Source: an uncultured Prevotellaceae bacterium
GTDB taxonomy: Bacteria; Bacteroidota; Bacteroidia; Bacteroidales; Bacteroidaceae
Reading direction: 5' to 3'
DNA length: 59,399 bases
Assembly (NCBI GenBank): GCA_945831805.1
Contig: CAMADY010000003.1
Location: 1-59,399, forward strand
A model generated the notes under the pieces. That model was not told where the DNA came from, did no database searches, and saw nothing but the letters and a program-made list of their open reading frames with translations. The position numbers and the translations under genes are program-made. This document shows, piece by piece, positions 48,309-57,343 of the stretch. How positions within the stretch are numbered: position 1 is the first letter of the stretch; every line of letters begins with the position of its first letter.

Positions 48309-50270
48309 ATGAAGATAGACAGAAACATAGAGACCATCGTGGCGTTCGTCTGGAACATCGTCCTGGTGTATGTGGCGTACTTCATCTGCAGGGTGGAGTA
48401 TATGCTGGAGAACTGGGCTGCCTTCAGGGATAATCTCTTCGACAATCCTGTCGTGAACCTTGTGAAGGGACAATGGATGTTCGACACATCCGCCATACTA
48501 TACACCAACGCCCTCTATGCATTGATGATGCTCCTGCCGCTGCACTACAAGGAAAAGCGCGGCTGGCAGAAGGCGGCGAAGTGGGTGTGGATGGTGACTA
48601 ACGGCTTGTGCGTGGTGCTCAACATCGGCGACTCCGTATATTTCAGATACACGGGCAAGCGCACTACGAACAGCGTCTTCGGCGAGTTCAGCAACGATGG
48701 AAACCTCGGCAGCATCTTCGGGGTGGAGGTTGTGAACCATTGGTACCTCTTCATCTTCGGGATTCTCCTGCTCCTCGCTATGTGGAGGCTCTACACCATG
48801 CCGAAGCAGGAGCTCCGCTTGAAGGGTACGAGGAAATACCTCGCGTATTACATGGTGCAGATCGTTGCCCTGGCGCTTTATGTGCCGTTGACGATAGGCG
48901 GCATGCGAGGCGGCTTCACCACTGCCGTGCGACCTATAACCATCAGCAATGCCAACCAGTATGTCAACCGACCGCAGGAGGCTGCGCTGATACTCAATAC
49001 GCCATTCTCCATTATCCGTACGGCAGGAAAGACGGTGTTCCAGAATCCTAACTACTTCACAAAGGAGGAACTCGACCGTATGTACTCGCCTATTGTCCTT
49101 CCGACAGACACGGGAGCCATTGCAAAGGGCAAGAACGTGGTGGTGCTGATAGTGGAAAGCTTCGGAAGGGAGTACATCGGAGCGTACAACGAGAAGCTCG
49201 ACGGGGGCAGCTACAAGGGCTATGCACCGTTCATCGACGAGCTGTATGCCAAGAGTCTCAGCTTCGACTACACCTTCGCCAACGGCAGACAGTCGATAGA
49301 CGGCATGCCATCGATACTCTCCAGCATACCGAGATTCCTCGAACCGTTCTTCCTTACGCCAGCATCGATGAACGACCTCACGGGTATTGCCGGGGAACTG
49401 GGCAAGATAGGCTACACGTCGGCATTCTTCCATGGGGCGGAGAACGGCAGCATGGGCTTCGAGGCGTTTGCCAAGGCGACGGGGTTCCAGCGCTATTACG
49501 GCAGGACGGAGTACAATCAGGATGCACGCTTCAATGGCGACAAGGACTTCGACGGTATGTGGGCGATATGGGACGAGCCCTTCCTGCAGTTCTATGCGAA
49601 GAAGATGTCGGAGATGAAGCAGCCCTTCGTGACGGCGGTATTCACGGCGTCGAGCCACCATCCGTACCACGTGCCGGAGAAATATCAGGATGTATATAAG
49701 GAGGAGGGCAACAACCCTATCCACAAGTGCATACGATATACCGACCATGCGCTGAGGGAGTTTTTCCGTACGGCAAGCAGGGAGCCATGGTTCAGGAACA
49801 CTATCTTCGTGTTCACCAGCGACCATACGAACATTCCTGACCATGCGGAATATCAGACAGACCTCGGAGTCTTCGGAGCACCGATACTCATCTACGACCC
49901 GTCGGGCACTATAAAGCCGGAGCGCCGCCACTGCATTGCGCAGCAGATAGACATCATGCCTACGGTGCTGGGCATGGTAGGCTACGATAAGCCGTATGTG
50001 GCTTTCGGCAAGAACCTCATGACGACCGCCGATGATGCTACGTGGGCGGTGAACTACAACAACGGTATCTACCAGTACGTCAAGGGCAACTACCTGCTGC
50101 AGTTTGACGGTCAGGCGGTGAAGGCGCTCTATGACATAAAGAACGACTGGCTATTGACACGGAACCTCAAGGGAACCATAGCAGAACAATCAGCGATGGA
50201 GCGTGAACTGAAGGCCATCATACAATCGTATATGGAGCGTATGATAGGTAATCAGCTGGTGGTTAGATAA
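48309..50270 (+). CDS. LTA-synthase-family sulfatase/phosphotransferase (first copy)
   Basis: A 653-residue protein. About five membrane helices occupy residues 1-200 (IETIVAFVWNIVLVYVAYFI, ILYTNALYALMMLLPL, YLFIFGILLLLAMWRLY, MVQIVALALYVPLTIGG). The extracytoplasmic sulfatase-fold domain starts at KGKNVVVLIVESFGREYIGAY, includes the NGRQSIDGMPSILSSIPRF motif with the likely Thr/Ser nucleophile region, and ends with TIFVFTSDHTNIPDHAEYQTDLGVFGAPILIYDP carrying metal-binding DH residues. Such enzymes transfer phosphoglycerol, phosphoethanolamine or similar groups onto surface lipids or glycans; the substrate is unknown here. The frame opens at a TTG (48297); the ATG at 48309 is preferred. Confidence 0.85.
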   Translation: MKIDRNIETIVAFVWNIVLVYVAYFICRVEYMLENWAAFRDNLFDNPVVNLVKGQWMFDTSAILYTNALYALMMLLPLHYKEKRGWQKAAKWVWMVTNGLCVVLNIGDSVYFRYTGKRTTNSVFGEFSNDGNLGSIFGVEVVNHWYLFIFGILLLLAMWRLYTMPKQELRLKGTRKYLAYYMVQIVALALYVPLTIGGMRGGFTTAVRPITISNANQYVNRPQEAALILNTPFSIIRTAGKTVFQNPNYFTKEELDRMYSPIVLPTDTGAIAKGKNVVVLIVESFGREYIGAYNEKLDGGSYKGYAPFIDELYAKSLSFDYTFANGRQSIDGMPSILSSIPRFLEPFFLTPASMNDLTGIAGELGKIGYTSAFFHGAENGSMGFEAFAKATGFQRYYGRTEYNQDARFNGDKDFDGMWAIWDEPFLQFYAKKMSEMKQPFVTAVFTASSHHPYHVPEKYQDVYKEEGNNPIHKCIRYTDHALREFFRTASREPWFRNTIFVFTSDHTNIPDHAEYQTDLGVFGAPILIYDPSGTIKPERRHCIAQQIDIMPTVLGMVGYDKPYVAFGKNLMTTADDATWAVNYNNGIYQYVKGNYLLQFDGQAVKALYDIKNDWLLTRNLKGTIAEQSAMERELKAIIQSYMERMIGNQLVVR

Positions 50271-50275
50271 ACGGG

Positions 50276-50320
50276 GGGTAGTTGTTTGGTTGTTTGGTTG
50301 TTTAGTTGATTGGTTATTAC
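50276..50320 (+). repeat. 8-base array between the sulfatase and deacetylase genes
   Basis: GTTGTTTG, GTTGTTTG, GTTGTTTA, GTTGATTG, GTTATTAC, starting 6-10 bases past the sulfatase stop. Confidence 0.8.
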
Positions 50321-50335
50321 TAATTTATACAGAAG

Positions 50336-51118
50336 ATGATTGCATTAAGTTTCGATACAGAGGAGTTTGATGTTCCGAAGGAGCAGGGCGTGGATTACGA
50401 CCACATCAGGCAGGGCATGGAGGTGAGCCGCTTTGGCATCACGCGAATACTCGACTGCCTGAAGGAGAACGGCGTGAGGGCTACGTTCTTCTGTACTGCC
50501 AATTTCGTGGAGAATGCGCCGGACATCATACAGAGAATAATGCAGGAGGGTCACGAGGTGGCATGCCATGGCTGCGACCATTGGGAACCGAAGGCAACGG
50601 ACTTCGAACTGTCGAAGCTGCGTGTAGAGAAGGTTGCAGGCAGGGAGGTCTATGGCTATCGCCAGCCGCGAATGTTCCCCGTCGATGAGAAGGAGATAAA
50701 GCGCATGGGATATAGGTATAACTCCTCGCTCAATCCAGCGTTCATACCCGGCAGATACATGCACCTCACGACTCCGAGAACATGCTTCATGAAGGATGGG
50801 GTGCTGCAGATCCCGGCTTCGGTAACGCCCTGGCTGAGGATTCCGCTCTTCTGGTTGGCGCTGCATAACTTCCCGGAGTGGCTGTACCATAGGCTGGTGA
50901 TGCGAACGCTGAGGCACGATGGATATTTCAATACGTATTTCCATCCGTGGGAGTTCTATGAACTGAAGGAACACCCGGAGTTCAGGATTCCGTTCATCAT
51001 AAAGCGAAACAGCGGCCGCGAGATGCTCTGCCGTCTCGATAGGTTCATAAAGATGCTGAAAAAGAATAATTGCGAGTTCATAACATACAACGAACTGGCA
51101 GAGAGAAAGATAAAGTGA
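50336..51118 (+). CDS. Polysaccharide deacetylase-family protein
   Basis: A 260-residue NodB-fold protein: IALSFDTEEFDVPKEQGVDY with the catalytic Asp7, VRATFFCTANFVENAPDIIQRI, and the metal-binding HGCDH (His78, His82) within GHEVACHGCDHWEP; later FNTYFHPWEFYELKEHPEF. The family removes N-acetyl groups from surface glycans or glycolipids. There is no signal peptide, so it probably acts on a lipid-linked intermediate on the cytosolic side. It is part of the glycan cluster between the sulfatase and a GT2 gene. Confidence 0.87.
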   Translation: MIALSFDTEEFDVPKEQGVDYDHIRQGMEVSRFGITRILDCLKENGVRATFFCTANFVENAPDIIQRIMQEGHEVACHGCDHWEPKATDFELSKLRVEKVAGREVYGYRQPRMFPVDEKEIKRMGYRYNSSLNPAFIPGRYMHLTTPRTCFMKDGVLQIPASVTPWLRIPLFWLALHNFPEWLYHRLVMRTLRHDGYFNTYFHPWEFYELKEHPEFRIPFIIKRNSGREMLCRLDRFIKMLKKNNCEFITYNELAERKIK

Positions 51119-51137
51119 GTTCGTCGGTTGTGATGGA

Positions 51138-51194
51138 CTGACAGAAAGATTAGAGAAAAACTCATCGTTTAAGATAGGCTGATAGAAAGATTAG
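51138..51194 (+). repeat. 16-base direct repeat between the deacetylase and GT2 genes
   Basis: CTGACAGAAAGATTAG (51138-51153) and CTGATAGAAAGATTAG (51179-51194) differ by one base; the second copy ends 3 bases before the GT2 start codon. Confidence 0.6.
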
Positions 51195-51197
51195 GTC

Positions 51198-52148
51198 ATG
51201 AAGAAAGTTACGATATTGTTGCCTGCATATAACGAAGAGGCTTCCTTTCCGCTGATAAAGGAGTGCATGGCGCAGGTGCTGAGGGATAATGCCGGATATG
51301 AATGGGAGTTCCTGTTCGTCAACGACGGCAGTACGGACAATACCCTTCAGCAGATGATACGCCTGCATAATGAGGACAGCCACTACAGCTACATAGACCT
51401 CTCGCGCAACTACGGCAAGGAGATTGCCATGATGGCGGGCTTCGACTATGTGAAGTCCGATGCCATGATTATCATGGACTCTGACATGCAGCACCCCGTG
51501 GATGTAATTCCTGAGATGCTGCGCTGGTGGGAAGAGGGCTACGACGATGTGTATGCAGAGCGCCAGGGCTCCGAGGAGTCGTGGTTCAAGCGCAAGACGT
51601 CGCAGTGGTACTATCGGCTGCTGCAGCGACTTACGCGTGTGCCTATCCAGAAGAATACGGGTGACTTCCGACTGCTCGACCGTTCGTGTATCGAGGCGTT
51701 GCGCCAGATGCGAGAGACGGAGCGTAATACGAAGGGCATGTATTCGTGGATTGGCTTCCACAAGAAGGGCATAACGTATAAGCAGCACCAGCGCCAGGAG
51801 GGTGTGACGAAGTGGAGCACATCGGCTTTGCTCAATCTCGCGATGAACGGAATAATGAGTTACACAACGGCACCGCTGCGTATTGCCTCGTTAGTCGGAC
51901 TCCTTGTCTCATTCGTAGCCTTCGTGTACCTTATATATATATTTATAACGACGATGCTGTATGGCGACCCTGTTGCGGGTTATCCTACTATCATGGTGAC
52001 GATGCTGTTCCTTGGTGGCGTGCAGCTGCTGGGACTCGGCATCATCGGAGAATACCTCGGCAGGGTGTTCAACGAGGTTAAGGGAAGACCAGGCTACTTC
52101 GTAAACAGCTATAACGGAAAGAAAACAAACGGTAATGAAAACGTTTAA
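51198..52148 (+). CDS. GT2 polyprenyl-phosphate glycosyltransferase (GtrB/ArnC-like)
   Basis: A 316-residue protein: KKVTILLPAYNEEASFPLI, FVNDGSTDNTLQQM, DLSRNYGKEIAMMAGFDYV, the metal-binding DSD at 94-96 in IIMDSDMQHP, and NTGDFRLLDR. Two C-terminal membrane helices follow (PLRIASLVGLLVSFVAFVYLIYIFI, IMVTMLFLGGVQLLGLGIIGEYL). This layout transfers a sugar from a nucleotide donor to undecaprenyl phosphate for use outside the cytosol. Its end overlaps the start of the next gene by 14 bases, indicating translational coupling. Confidence 0.92.
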   Translation: MKKVTILLPAYNEEASFPLIKECMAQVLRDNAGYEWEFLFVNDGSTDNTLQQMIRLHNEDSHYSYIDLSRNYGKEIAMMAGFDYVKSDAMIIMDSDMQHPVDVIPEMLRWWEEGYDDVYAERQGSEESWFKRKTSQWYYRLLQRLTRVPIQKNTGDFRLLDRSCIEALRQMRETERNTKGMYSWIGFHKKGITYKQHQRQEGVTKWSTSALLNLAMNGIMSYTTAPLRIASLVGLLVSFVAFVYLIYIFITTMLYGDPVAGYPTIMVTMLFLGGVQLLGLGIIGEYLGRVFNEVKGRPGYFVNSYNGKKTNGNENV

Positions 52149-53333
52149 CGAAATATGGTTTAAGATAGTGAAGTTCTTCTCTAATCCGAAGTGCGTGTTC
52201 TGGCTTGGCTTCGTAATAGCCTTCGCTGCGACATTGGCAGAGACACTGCGTGGCAGATGCGAGAACTTCCATGTCTATGCGGATGCTACGAACCTCTTCT
52301 GGAGTGGCATCACGCCTTACACGCAGGACTTCGTCGATGCACATAGCAGGTACTTCCTATATTCGCCCGTGTTCAATGTGCTGTTTACGCCTTTTGCACT
52401 GCTGCCGTGGTGGATTGGTACCTTTGCGTGGAACATGATGAACTACTGCCTGATGTTCCTTGCGGTATGGACGCTGCCGGGAGCATTGCGACCTCATAGG
52501 CTGAAGATATTCCTCTTCCTGCTGTCTATCTTGGAGCAGTCGATATTCTGCTATCAGTATAACGTGACGATATGCTATCTGTTCCTCTTCGCATTCACGT
52601 TGCTCGAAAACAAAAAGCCGTTCTGGGCTGTCTTGCTAATTATGATTTCGGCAACGACAAAGGTGTATGGAGTGGTGGAACTGGCATTGCTCTTCTGCTA
52701 TCCAAAGACGCTCCGCAACTTCGGATATGCAGCACTATGTGGTGCGGCCCTACTGCTGTCGCCGATGCTAAATATAGGAATGGAGCATCCGTTGTTGCTC
52801 TATGAGGATATGGCGAATATGCTGACGCAGCACAACAACGAGGTGGAGTATGTCGGATTGCTGTATGCAAGGGGGCTGAAGTCTTTGCTGCTGCCTAACG
52901 CCATGATGGTGCAGGTTGGCGTGCTGGCACTTCTTGCTGTGGGATTCTCGCTTGCTACAGGAAGTGGAGTAGCTTTACGTTCAGGGTACAGGCGGTTGCC
53001 ATACTGATGGGTTATATCATACTGTTCAGTGATTGTCCGGAGACACATACCTATATAATATCGCTCGCGGGATACCTGATGGCATACTGGCTGCTGCCGA
53101 AGCGCGAGTGGTACGACAAGACGCTCTTCTGGCTTCTGTTCGTCAACTTCTGCATATTGCCAACAGACGTATTGTGTCCTCCGAAGGTTCATACCTTCAT
53201 CCATGATACGTTCTGGCTCGATGTATATGCATATACCGTATGTTGGATGATGATAATATACAGAGGCATAACGGGTAGTCCGGCAACAATGTCGGAAGAA
53301 TCTCCTGAACGCTTGCAAACCAATAGTATATAA
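52135..53333 (+). pseudogene. GT87 (DUF2029) membrane glycosyltransferase broken by a frameshift
   Basis: The first frame (52135-53007, 290 residues) encodes several membrane helices (VFWLGFVIAFAATLAET, FNVLFTPFALLPWWIG, AVLLIMISATTKVYGVVELALLF) and ends in non-family sequence. From about 52962 the -1 frame continues with family-like KWSSFTFRVQAVAILMGYIILF and TYIISLAGYLMAYWLLPKRE to a stop at 53333. Adding one base near 52951-52965 (region TTGCTACAGGAAGTGG) restores a single frame of about 399 residues, the normal GT87 length. It is coupled to the GtrB-like gene that would charge the polyprenyl donor. It is either a true inactivation or an assembly error. Confidence 0.8.
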
Positions 53334-53336
53334 TAG

Positions 53337-53668
53337 ATGAATATAGAAAACAGACATTCCGATAAGATAACGATACTCTCGTTCTTCATGGCTTTGGGAA
53401 TAGTGTGGACGCACTCACGAATGCCATCGTGGGAGGGAGTGCCGGAATATTTCACCACTACGCTCTTGCCATTGAATGTAGTGGGGGAGACGGTAGTGCC
53501 GGCATTCTTCTTCATAACGGGATTCCTCTTCTACAAGTCGTTCGGGATGAAGGACTATAAGAGGAAACTGACGTCACGACTGAAGTCGCTGCCTCTTGCG
53601 TAGCATTGGCTTGGGTACTTGACAGGAAGGTGCATACTGTCTATACCATACTCTCTGGCGACAGGTAG
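53337..53668 (+). pseudogene. Acyltransferase-3 family gene with internal deletion
   Basis: An 88-codon frame starts MNIENRHSDKITILSFFMALGIVWTH and includes VPAFFFITGFLFYKSF, the first helices of acyltransferase-3 proteins, with the usual His in the first helix. It stops at 53603. A second frame directly overlapping (53594-53668) reads SCVALAWVLDRKVHTVYTILSGDR and matches the last helix and tail of the same family (ending xxSGGR). About 230 residues are missing between, and the halves are out of frame. This is a deletion remnant of an enzyme that would O-acetylate a surface glycan. Confidence 0.75.
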
Positions 53669-53707
53669 TCAGATACTATACATTACTCATAAAATAATCA
53701 GCAAATT

Positions 53708-54538
53708 ATGAATATAGTTTATTTCATTCTCGGTGCAAAATATCCGATACACATGCAAGTGGCGTACTCCATACGTTCCATCCTTGCACAGGCAAAGGGC
53801 GAAGACCATATCTATATCGCTACGGAGACTCCTGCCATGTTCGACGGATTGCCGCAGACTACCATTGTGCCTGTAAGCCGTGAGGATATAAAGGAGTGGG
53901 AGGGACCGCACCGTTTCTTCTGGCGTTCGAAGATTGTCGTAATGCAGAAGATTGCGGAGATGGCTTCTGATGCTCCGATGCTCTATCTCGATGGCGACAC
54001 TATATTGCACGGCGATTTCAACGAGATGAAGCGTAAGCTTGGCGAGGGTGTCGGCATGATGCATCTTGATGAGGGATGTCCCGGCTATATGAAGGGAAAG
54101 TCGGGCGAGATGTGGGCTAATGTCAACGGCAAGCCTTACGGTGGTATCACGATAGGATGGGATCACCACATGTGGAATGCCGGGGTTGTTGCCATTCCTG
54201 CAGATAAGGTGAAGGCGGTTATCAGCAAGGCGTTGGAGGTCTGCGACGATATGCTCGACGATGGTACGGAACCAATAACGGTAGAGCAGTATTCTCTTTC
54301 CATTGCCATGCATCAGTTGTGCTCTGGTATGGAAGAGGCAAAGAAGTGGATACTGCATTACTGGCACTACAAATCGTATTGGTCATTGTATATTGCAAGG
54401 TTCTTTGTACAGTCATACCATGTCGGCAGGACGCTTGATGAAGAGATTGCGGAGATAGGAAAGACGAATATAAAGAAGGTGCACTTCATGCTGCGCACAA
54501 AACGAACGCTCCGTAAGATTACGGGCATGAAGTATTGA
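53708..54538 (+). CDS. Putative glycosyltransferase with DGD motif
   Basis: A 276-residue soluble protein: NIVYFILGAKYPIHMQVAYSIRSIL, then HRFFWRSKIVVMQKIAE and MLYLDGDTILHGDFNEM with a DxD at 95-97, the donor/metal motif of GT-A enzymes. MWNAGVVAIPADK and a basic C-terminus (MLRTKRTLRKITGMKY) follow. It resembles GT8-like or uncharacterised Bacteroidetes glycosyltransferases; I cannot assign a family firmly. It lies in the glycan cluster after the acyltransferase remnant. Confidence 0.65.
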   Translation: MNIVYFILGAKYPIHMQVAYSIRSILAQAKGEDHIYIATETPAMFDGLPQTTIVPVSREDIKEWEGPHRFFWRSKIVVMQKIAEMASDAPMLYLDGDTILHGDFNEMKRKLGEGVGMMHLDEGCPGYMKGKSGEMWANVNGKPYGGITIGWDHHMWNAGVVAIPADKVKAVISKALEVCDDMLDDGTEPITVEQYSLSIAMHQLCSGMEEAKKWILHYWHYKSYWSLYIARFFVQSYHVGRTLDEEIAEIGKTNIKKVHFMLRTKRTLRKITGMKY

Positions 54539-54601
54539 TGGGCTGTAGGGGAATGATTGTTTCCTCTGATGGTTCGATGACTCGAAGATAATATTTAAAT
54601 T

Positions 54602-55477
54602 ATGAAGGTAGCAGCAATAATAGTTACATACAATCGTCTGGAACTGCTGAAGGAATGTCTTTCGGCAGTAAGGCAGCAGACATTGCCTGTCAATGAAATC
54701 CTCGTTGTAAACAATGCGTCAACGGATGGTACGGAGAAGTTCCTTGCCACGCAGGAAGATGTTAGGGTGGTGAACCTTGACAAGAATATAGGTGGTGCGG
54801 GAGGATTCTCCTATGGTATAAGAGAGGCATGCGGCAATGCTGACAATGACGCTCTGTGGATAATGGACGACGACACCATTGCCACTCCTACGGCTCTCGA
54901 AAATCTTGTGCGCCAGATGGAGAAAGAACCGGAACTGGGATTCGTCTGCAGTAAGGTAGTATGGAAAGATGGTGCTGTACACTGGATGAACATTCCGGGA
55001 TTCGTGACGGACGACGATAAGGACGCATCGTTGCGTCAGGTTCGCTCGGCTTCGTTTGTTTCACTGCTCGTACCGACGAAGATAGTTCGTGAGGTGGGAC
55101 TGCCTTATAAGGAGTTCTTCATCTGGGCGGACGATGCTGAGTTTACAAGCAGAATACATAAGGAGGCAGGCTATAAGGCGCTGCTGGTGAACGATAGTGT
55201 GGTTGTTCATAAGACTGCCGTAAACTATGGAGCAGGCATTGATAGAGCTACGGTAGCAAACGCATGGAAGTTCTATTACCTCATGCGCAACGGCATGTTC
55301 TGTTGCAGGCATGAGCGTCCTTACCTCCTGTGGCTCTTCCGCGAACTGAACCATCTGCGTCTATATCTTCATAGAGTCAACAAGATGCCGAAGGAAGACA
55401 GGAAGGTCTTTAAGGATAATCTCATCAGAGGCTTTAAGGACGGGCTGACGTTCAGGCCAAAGCGAGAGTTCCTGTAA
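54602..55477 (+). CDS. GT2 glycosyltransferase
   Basis: A 291-residue GT-A enzyme: KVAAIIVTYNRLELLKECL, VVNNASTDGTEKFL, LDKNIGGAGGFSYGIREA, the DDD metal site at 89-91 (LWIMDDDTIATP), and FFIWADDAEFTSRI. This arrangement (GGAGGF, WADD) is typical of rhamnosyl- or galactofuranosyl-type GT2 enzymes. It lacks membrane helices and works at the cytosolic face. It is the last plus-strand gene of the glycan cluster and converges on a minus-strand GT11-like gene. Confidence 0.9.
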   Translation: MKVAAIIVTYNRLELLKECLSAVRQQTLPVNEILVVNNASTDGTEKFLATQEDVRVVNLDKNIGGAGGFSYGIREACGNADNDALWIMDDDTIATPTALENLVRQMEKEPELGFVCSKVVWKDGAVHWMNIPGFVTDDDKDASLRQVRSASFVSLLVPTKIVREVGLPYKEFFIWADDAEFTSRIHKEAGYKALLVNDSVVVHKTAVNYGAGIDRATVANAWKFYYLMRNGMFCCRHERPYLLWLFRELNHLRLYLHRVNKMPKEDRKVFKDNLIRGFKDGLTFRPKREFL

Positions 55478-55507
55478 TGCGTTTTATGGTTAAGGTGTAA
55501 AATAGTA

Positions 55508-55528
55508 TAAGGCGGGATTTCCTCCTTA
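55508..55528. terminator. Weak hairpin between convergent glycosyltransferase genes
   Basis: TAAGGCGG / CCTCCTTA (one mismatch) with a 5-base loop, 31 bases past the GT2 stop and overlapping the stop codon of the minus-strand gene. No clear T-run follows; it could serve both directions weakly. Confidence 0.35.
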
Positions 55529-56398
55529 CACAATCCTGCGGAACCAATAGTCAAACAGGCGGAAGCTTTCCTTGGTGAGATCTTCCGCCTTTACTGTATC
55601 CATACGGCAGAGCGGAATGTCACGATACATTGCTGCAACAAGTGAATAGGTACTTGGTGCACCGATGAGATAGTCGCACTCTGAAAGCATGAACAGGTCT
55701 TCAACGGCGTTTCCTCCAAGCAGATGAACCTTTATGTTGCTGGCAGAAGTGACAGTGCCATTGCCGTTGTTAGGCTTTGTGGTAGAAAGCATCTGCTGAT
55801 AATGCTCTGCCTTCACGGCGGCATCGTTGGTAGATAGGTAAACATGTATCGGTTTCTCGGGATGAAGCTTCGCAAAAGCAGATATGTACGAAGCGTACGT
55901 CTCGTCGCTATAGCAGTATATGCCGTTGTTCCATGTAGCATAGTCACCTCTTCGGATGTGTACTCCGAGGCGTAGGAAGTCTGCAGTCCCTGCTTCACAA
56001 CGCATCATCTTCTCCTTTACATTGTCGCTGTATTGCTTCTTGACCGTAAACAGCTCGCAGATTTCAGAACGGTATTTCAGGAAAAGGTCGTAATATCTCA
56101 CGAACCATCCGCTCACCACGATATGCTTATGGCGCAGCATCATCTGCTCAAGAGCATCTTTGTCGCAGTCGTCGTGCTTGAAACTTGCTGTAGGCAACAG
56201 CTTCAGTGCCGCCGTGTACTTTGCAAAGAGGTACATGGGGAAGCTGGCATACTTCGATTTGCTGATGTTGAAGTAGGGATATTTATAGCTGAAGCGCATG
56301 GACATAACACTGCGGTTATGCTCTCGTGCCCAGGCATAGACATGTGCAAATTGAAGAAGGTTGTTGCACATCTGGCTCTTGTCGCGTGAGAATATCAT
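55526..56398 (-). CDS. GT11-like alpha-1,2-fucosyltransferase family protein
   Basis: A 290-residue protein with the family motif VHIRRGDY at 146-153, N-terminal SRDKSQMCNNLLQFAHVYAWA, and C-terminal LFMLSECDYLIGAPSTYSLVAAMY, which resembles the GT11 SxFSWW-type region (here APSTYS). GT11 enzymes add fucose in alpha-1,2 linkage; the missing WW pair makes the exact activity uncertain. It is on the minus strand between the plus-strand GT2 gene and a DUF6492-like gene, with no promoter motif in view. Confidence 0.75.
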   Translation of the reverse strand: MIFSRDKSQMCNNLLQFAHVYAWAREHNRSVMSMRFSYKYPYFNISKSKYASFPMYLFAKYTAALKLLPTASFKHDDCDKDALEQMMLRHKHIVVSGWFVRYYDLFLKYRSEICELFTVKKQYSDNVKEKMMRCEAGTADFLRLGVHIRRGDYATWNNGIYCYSDETYASYISAFAKLHPEKPIHVYLSTNDAAVKAEHYQQMLSTTKPNNGNGTVTSASNIKVHLLGGNAVEDLFMLSECDYLIGAPSTYSLVAAMYRDIPLCRMDTVKAEDLTKESFRLFDYWFRRIV

Positions 56399-56463
56399 CT
56401 ATTGTAAACGGAATTGTGCTCTATGACTCGAGAAGCTTGATGAGCTACGCGAATAACGATGAA

Positions 56464-57279
56464 CTAATTAATGTAGTTAGGGAATGTCAGTGACCATCTG
56501 CCACTCTTGTATTTCTTGCGTAATGACTCGTAGTCGGACTTATTTGCATATCTTAATCGTTTCTGCAACCATGGACGCTGAATCTTGTTCTGCATGAAGT
56601 TGCCGTAGGTTTCAAACTCAGAGAAACATGATATCTCGTTCCTGTCTATCGTGTCCAGAATGACCTGCTGCCATGGCTTGCCGTCATGGTTTGCGGAAAT
56701 AGTGTCATGCAGTCTCTTCAATTCTTCCTTGTCGAACAACATCTTGTGCGCAACGTATGACAGATTGTCCAGCTGCACGCCATGCAGCAGACGATTTATC
56801 TCGTCATAATAAGGCTGGTGATTCTCGTAGCTCATGTAGAATACCGTCTCGTCTTTGTCCGTAAGGAACACATGAGGCCTGATAAGAATATGGTCTGCGT
56901 CAATGCAGAGATAGTGTTGGCAAGTGCCTATCTTTCCAGAGAGCTTGACGAACTGCTGGAAGAGCCATCCGCTACGGTTCAATCCGCAGCATACAACATC
57001 CAACTCATAAGGCGAATAGCCGAAGACGTCGCATTCATTGACATACTGAAGGGCGTTTTCCTCGCAGAAACAGCGTATCTCTGGAATGTCCGGTGCTACG
57101 ATATATATGTCTTTTACGGTATTTGCAACGCACGTCCTGATGCCTTCCAGACACAATGGCAGCACTGCAAGGTCCTTCGCGATGATAGGAATCACCACGT
57201 CTATAGGTTTTTCTGATGCCTTGAGTTTCGGAAATCTTCTCCAGGAGAAGAAGCGGTATCTCAGTTCTCTTGATGTCAT
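56464..57279 (-). CDS. DUF6492-like glycosyltransferase-related protein
   Basis: A 271-residue protein: PIDVVIPIIAKDLAVLPLCLEGI, IYIVAPDIPEIRCFCEENALQYVNECDVFGY, GWLFQQFVKLSG and YLCIDADHILIRPHVFLTDKDETVFYMSYE with a DAD motif, then HKMLFDKEELKRLHDTI and SCFSEFETYGNFMQ. These stretches match the DUF6492 group, probably GT-A-type glycosyltransferases. The frame extends to 57399, overlapping the upstream sulfatase gene; the ATG at 57279 gives a 64-base gap and a cleaner N-terminus. Confidence 0.7.
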   Translation of the reverse strand: MTSRELRYRFFSWRRFPKLKASEKPIDVVIPIIAKDLAVLPLCLEGIRTCVANTVKDIYIVAPDIPEIRCFCEENALQYVNECDVFGYSPYELDVVCCGLNRSGWLFQQFVKLSGKIGTCQHYLCIDADHILIRPHVFLTDKDETVFYMSYENHQPYYDEINRLLHGVQLDNLSYVAHKMLFDKEELKRLHDTISANHDGKPWQQVILDTIDRNEISCFSEFETYGNFMQNKIQRPWLQKRLRYANKSDYESLRKKYKSGRWSLTFPNYIN

Positions 57280-57343
57280 TTTGCTGCTATAGTTTTCTGT
57301 TGTCGTAATATAACTTCGCGACCTTTCCCTTTTTGTCGGGATG

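Noticed and set aside
48498..49931. 477-codon minus-strand frame opposite the first sulfatase gene
   Set aside because: Composition is typical of antisense shadow (Arg, His, Val rich), and the plus-strand gene has full sulfatase motifs.
54555..54600. tRNA-like T-arm (GGTTCGATGACTC)
   Set aside because: No acceptor stem, D-arm or anticodon arm can be drawn around it.
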